In this document: positions 61,442-64,000 of the stretch, one piece after another
Numbering within the stretch: position 1 is the stretch's first letter
How the letters are laid out: each line of letters begins with the position of its first letter
Source of the DNA: Oscillospiraceae bacterium
GTDB lineage: Bacteria > Bacillota > Clostridia > Oscillospirales > Ruminococcaceae
DNA: 64,000 bases
Assembly (NCBI GenBank): GCA_025757845.1
Contig: CP107211.1
Span: 1,302,001 to 1,366,000 of the forward strand
Direction: 5' to 3'
The notes under the pieces: generated by a model
Databases searched by the model: none
The model's input: only the letters and a program-made list of their open reading frames with translations
What the model was told of the DNA's origin: nothing
Program-made: the position numbers and the translations under genes

Positions 61442-62338
61442 ATGAAGAAAACGGAAGAAAAATCCTCCCGTTCGGCGGAGGGCCTGTACAAATTTTTTAT
61501 CTATTTTGTGCTGATCCTGCTGGCTGTGACGATCATTGTGCCGGTGGCATGGGTGTTTATGGCATCCATCAAGCAGAACTCGGAGTTCTACGGCAATCCG
61601 TGGGCACTGCCTGCCGGATTCTACTGGCAGAACTTCGTCAATGCGTGGAATGGAGCCAAGATGGGCGAATATATGCTCAACTCCGTTCTGGTCACAGCAC
61701 TGGCTCTGGTGCTGCTGCTGGTGATTGCGCTGCCGGCGGCTTACTGCCTGTCTCGTTTCCGGTTCAAGGGGCGCAAGCTGCTGAACACGCTGTTTATGGC
61801 AGGTCTGTTCATCAATGTCAACTATATCGTAGTTCCCATCTTCCTGATGCTGCGTGACGGTGATGTGTGGCTGAAAAACCATATCGGCAGCGGCTTTTTG
61901 CTGAACAACCTGTTCGTTCTGGCTGTCGTGTATGCCGCCACGGCCCTGCCCTTTACCATCTACCTGCTGTCGGGCTATTTTGCCACTTTGCCCCACGACT
62001 TTGAGGAGGCTGCCTACATCGACGGTGCAAGCTACTTCTCCACCATGACCCGTATCATTTTCCCAATGGCGAAGCCGTCGATCATCACCATTATCCTGTT
62101 CAACTTCCTGTCTTTCTGGAATGAGTACATCATCTCCATGACCCTGATGAGTTCCACCAACGCACCCCGTACTCTGCCGGTGGGTCTGCTGAATCTGATG
62201 CAGGCTCAGCAGAGTGCTGCGCAGTACGGCACCATGTACGCAGGTCTTGTGCTGGTGATGCTGCCCACTCTGATTTTGTACATCTGTGTGCAGAAGCAGC
62301 TGACACAGGGCATGACGGTGGGCGGCTTGAAAGGATAA
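61442..62338 (+). CDS. Sugar ABC transporter permease (MalG-type), lacto-N-biose locus
   Basis: 298 residues, six helices, EAA loop EAAYIDGASYFSTMTRIIFP and the typical CUT1 end TQGMTVGGLKG. TAAGGAGG, including the stop of the previous gene, is its ribosome site. Second membrane subunit of the importer. Confidence 0.92.
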   Translation: MKKTEEKSSRSAEGLYKFFIYFVLILLAVTIIVPVAWVFMASIKQNSEFYGNPWALPAGFYWQNFVNAWNGAKMGEYMLNSVLVTALALVLLLVIALPAAYCLSRFRFKGRKLLNTLFMAGLFINVNYIVVPIFLMLRDGDVWLKNHIGSGFLLNNLFVLAVVYAATALPFTIYLLSGYFATLPHDFEEAAYIDGASYFSTMTRIIFPMAKPSIITIILFNFLSFWNEYIISMTLMSSTNAPRTLPVGLLNLMQAQQSAAQYGTMYAGLVLVMLPTLILYICVQKQLTQGMTVGGLKG

Positions 62339-62349
62339 GGTGACAAAAC

Positions 62350-62541
62350 ATGAAAACATTCTGGAAAACGCATCCTGCCCTGCGCATCGTGCTAATGATC
62401 GTGCTGTTTGTGCTGTCCATTGCATTGGTGGTGGCAGGCTGGAAAATGACCGGACAGCTGGCAGGGCTTGGCATCATGCTTGTGGGCGTGGCACTGCTGC
62501 TGGCAGTACTGGCCATTTACAACGCAACCTATCAGGATTGA
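62350..62541 (+). CDS. Small two-helix membrane protein
   Basis: 63 residues: MKTFWKTHPALR followed by two hydrophobic helices (IVLMIVLFVLSIALVVAGW and LAGLGIMLVGVALLLAVLAIY). Similar small proteins (DUF6903-like) occur between the permeases and the phosphorylase of such loci; I am not certain of the family. It might modulate the importer. It starts 12 bases after the permease stop and lies 18 bases before GH112. Confidence 0.65.
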   Translation: MKTFWKTHPALRIVLMIVLFVLSIALVVAGWKMTGQLAGLGIMLVGVALLLAVLAIYNATYQD

Positions 62542-62559
62542 GGATAAGAGAGGAAAACT

Positions 62560-64000
62560 ATGGAAGATAAGTGCAAGACCGGGCGCGTTACCATTCCGAC
62601 CGACCTGGATGTGGTGCCCGAAACGTTGGAGATTCTGAAAAAGTGGGGTGCGGATGCCATCCGTGACTGCGATGGTACGGATTTTCCGCAGGAACTGAAA
62701 AACGCCGATGCAAAGATCTATTCCACCTATTATACCACGCGCAAGGATAACGCATGGGCCAAAGCAAACCCGGACGAGGTGCAGCAGTGCTACATTATGA
62801 CGGGCTTCTACACCGCCCCCGGCAACACCGTGACCATCCCTCTGATGAAAGGCATCAGCCCGGAGCTGATGAAAGTGAACGATCACGATGACATCACCCG
62901 CTGGTGGGAGGTCATGGATCGCTCCACGGGTCAGCCTGTGCCGCCAGAACAGTGGAGCTATGCGGATGGCAGCGTGACCGTGCAGGCGGTGCCGTTCCAT
63001 GAGTATACTGTGAGCTTCCTTGCCTACCTCATCTGGGACCCGGTGCATATGTACAATGCCACCACCAACGGCTGGACGAATTTCGAGCATCAGATCACAT
63101 TTGATGTGCGCCAGCCGAAAACCCACAAATATTCCATGGAGCGTCTGCGGAAATTCATTGCAGAGCATCCGTATGTGAACGTCATCCGCTATACCACGTT
63201 CTTCCATCAGTTCACCCTGATCTTCGATGAACTCAAGCGGGAAAAATTCGTGGACTGGTATGGCTATTCTGCTTCCGTCAGTCCCTATATCCTCAATCAG
63301 TTTGAGCAGGAAGTGGGTTACAAGTTCCGCCCGGAGTATATCATCGACCAGGGCTACTACAACAACCAGTATCGTGTGCCCAGCAAGGAATACCGTGATT
63401 TTCAGGCATTCCAGCGGCGCGAAGTAGCAAAGCTGGCCAAAGAAATGGTGGACATCACGCACGAGTGCGGCTGCGAGGCCATGATGTTCCTGGGCGATCA
63501 CTGGATCGGCACCGAGCCTTTTATGCCGGAGTTCAAGACCATTGGACTGGATGCCGTGGTGGGCAGCGTGGGCAATGGCTCCACGCTGCGCCTGATCTCC
63601 GACATTGAGGGCGTGAAGTACACGGAAGGACGCTTTCTGCCTTACTTCTTCCCGGACACGTTCCATGAGGGTGGCGACCCGGTGAAAGAAGCCAAGGAAA
63701 ACTGGGTCACAGCCCGCCGCGCCATCCTGCGCAAGCCCATTGACCGCATTGGCTATGGCGGCTATCTGAAGCTGGCATTGCAGTTCCCGAAGTTCGTGGA
63801 CTATGTGGAGAGCGTCTGCAAGGAGTTCCGCGAACTGTATGAGAATATCAAGGGCACTACGCCTTACTGCGTCAAACGGGTGGCGGTGCTGAACTGCTGG
63901 GGTAAAATGCGGGCATGGGGCTGTCACATGGTGCATCATGCCCTCTACTACAAGCAGAATTACAGCTATTCGGGCGTGATCGAAATGCTGTCCGGCGCAC
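62560..64000 (+). CDS. GH112 galacto-N-biose/lacto-N-biose phosphorylase, partial (3' end outside window)
   Basis: The first 480 residues of an enzyme of about 720-750. It splits Gal-beta-1,3-HexNAc with phosphate into galactose 1-phosphate and GlcNAc or GalNAc. The start GRVTIPTDLDVVPETLEILKKWGADAIRDCDGT is characteristic. The catalytic acid Asp313 lies in LGDHWIGTEPF, at the same number as in the bifidobacterial enzyme. An AGAGAGG site precedes the ATG. The cut is at the window edge. Which of the two disaccharides is preferred cannot be read from sequence. Confidence 0.93.
   Translation, partial: MEDKCKTGRVTIPTDLDVVPETLEILKKWGADAIRDCDGTDFPQELKNADAKIYSTYYTTRKDNAWAKANPDEVQQCYIMTGFYTAPGNTVTIPLMKGISPELMKVNDHDDITRWWEVMDRSTGQPVPPEQWSYADGSVTVQAVPFHEYTVSFLAYLIWDPVHMYNATTNGWTNFEHQITFDVRQPKTHKYSMERLRKFIAEHPYVNVIRYTTFFHQFTLIFDELKREKFVDWYGYSASVSPYILNQFEQEVGYKFRPEYIIDQGYYNNQYRVPSKEYRDFQAFQRREVAKLAKEMVDITHECGCEAMMFLGDHWIGTEPFMPEFKTIGLDAVVGSVGNGSTLRLISDIEGVKYTEGRFLPYFFPDTFHEGGDPVKEAKENWVTARRAILRKPIDRIGYGGYLKLALQFPKFVDYVESVCKEFRELYENIKGTTPYCVKRVAVLNCWGKMRAWGCHMVHHALYYKQNYSYSGVIEMLSGA

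Noticed and set aside
1..64000. CRISPR arrays, rRNA genes, prophage structural genes
   Set aside because: No regularly spaced repeats, no rRNA sequence and no capsid, tail or terminase genes were seen.

Overview
The window looks like a chromosome segment from a GC-rich gut Firmicute of the Faecalibacterium/Oscillospiraceae type. This rests on strong AGGAGG ribosome sites, Firmicute-type galT and galK, lipoprotein binding proteins with alanine/serine-rich linkers, lacto-N-biose and cellobiose phosphorylase systems, and a clover-shaped palindromic repeat. Genus is an inference; no rRNA gene is present.

Layout. 1-2286: galK-galT (Leloir pathway, minus strand), galT running off the left edge. 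2.3-16.2 kb: mostly core genes: a transporter remnant, a nucleoid-associated protein, a PH-domain protein, MFS and MATE transporters with an AraC regulator, an RluD-like/PAS/acetyltransferase operon, a RadC-like protein, uvrB and uvrA, then tRNA-Pro(GGG) with its own promoter and terminator. 16.5-21.1 kb: a mobilizable-element relic (DUF6061-like, ParB-like, MobP-type relaxase, MobC, oriT-like hairpins, DUF3847-like) without an integrase. 21.2-30.5 kb: cellobiose use (GH1 beta-glucosidase, ABC importer, LacI regulator, GH94 phosphorylase). The importer-LacI-phosphorylase block lies between two inverted 164-bp IS remnants. 30.6-35.5 kb: mosaic junk and mobile DNA: ParB-like fragment, 3' part of hsdR, a nucleotidyltransferase/HTH gene pair, and a large serine recombinase. 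35.7-41.9 kb: an amidohydrolase fragment and two EvgS-like hybrid sensor kinases.

42-56.3 kb is the most interesting part. A P-type ATPase, a ZIP metal transporter, an exported flavoprotein/ferredoxin-like electron-transfer operon, and an eight-gene operon of methyltransferases, hydrolases and ATC-hydrolase-family proteins (ending in a cut-off ABC exporter) all have upstream copies of one palindrome, roughly GTTAG-N6-CTAAC. I read this as a metal-responsive regulon that may reduce and import a metal and make or process an unknown small molecule. The sites are seen; the function is inferred.

56.6-64 kb: a lacto-N-biose/galacto-N-biose locus: N-acetylhexosamine 1-kinase and an AraC regulator on the minus strand, and divergently a binding protein, two permeases, a small membrane protein and GH112 phosphorylase (cut by the right edge). 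Galactose 1-phosphate from GH112 could feed the galT encoded at the left end.
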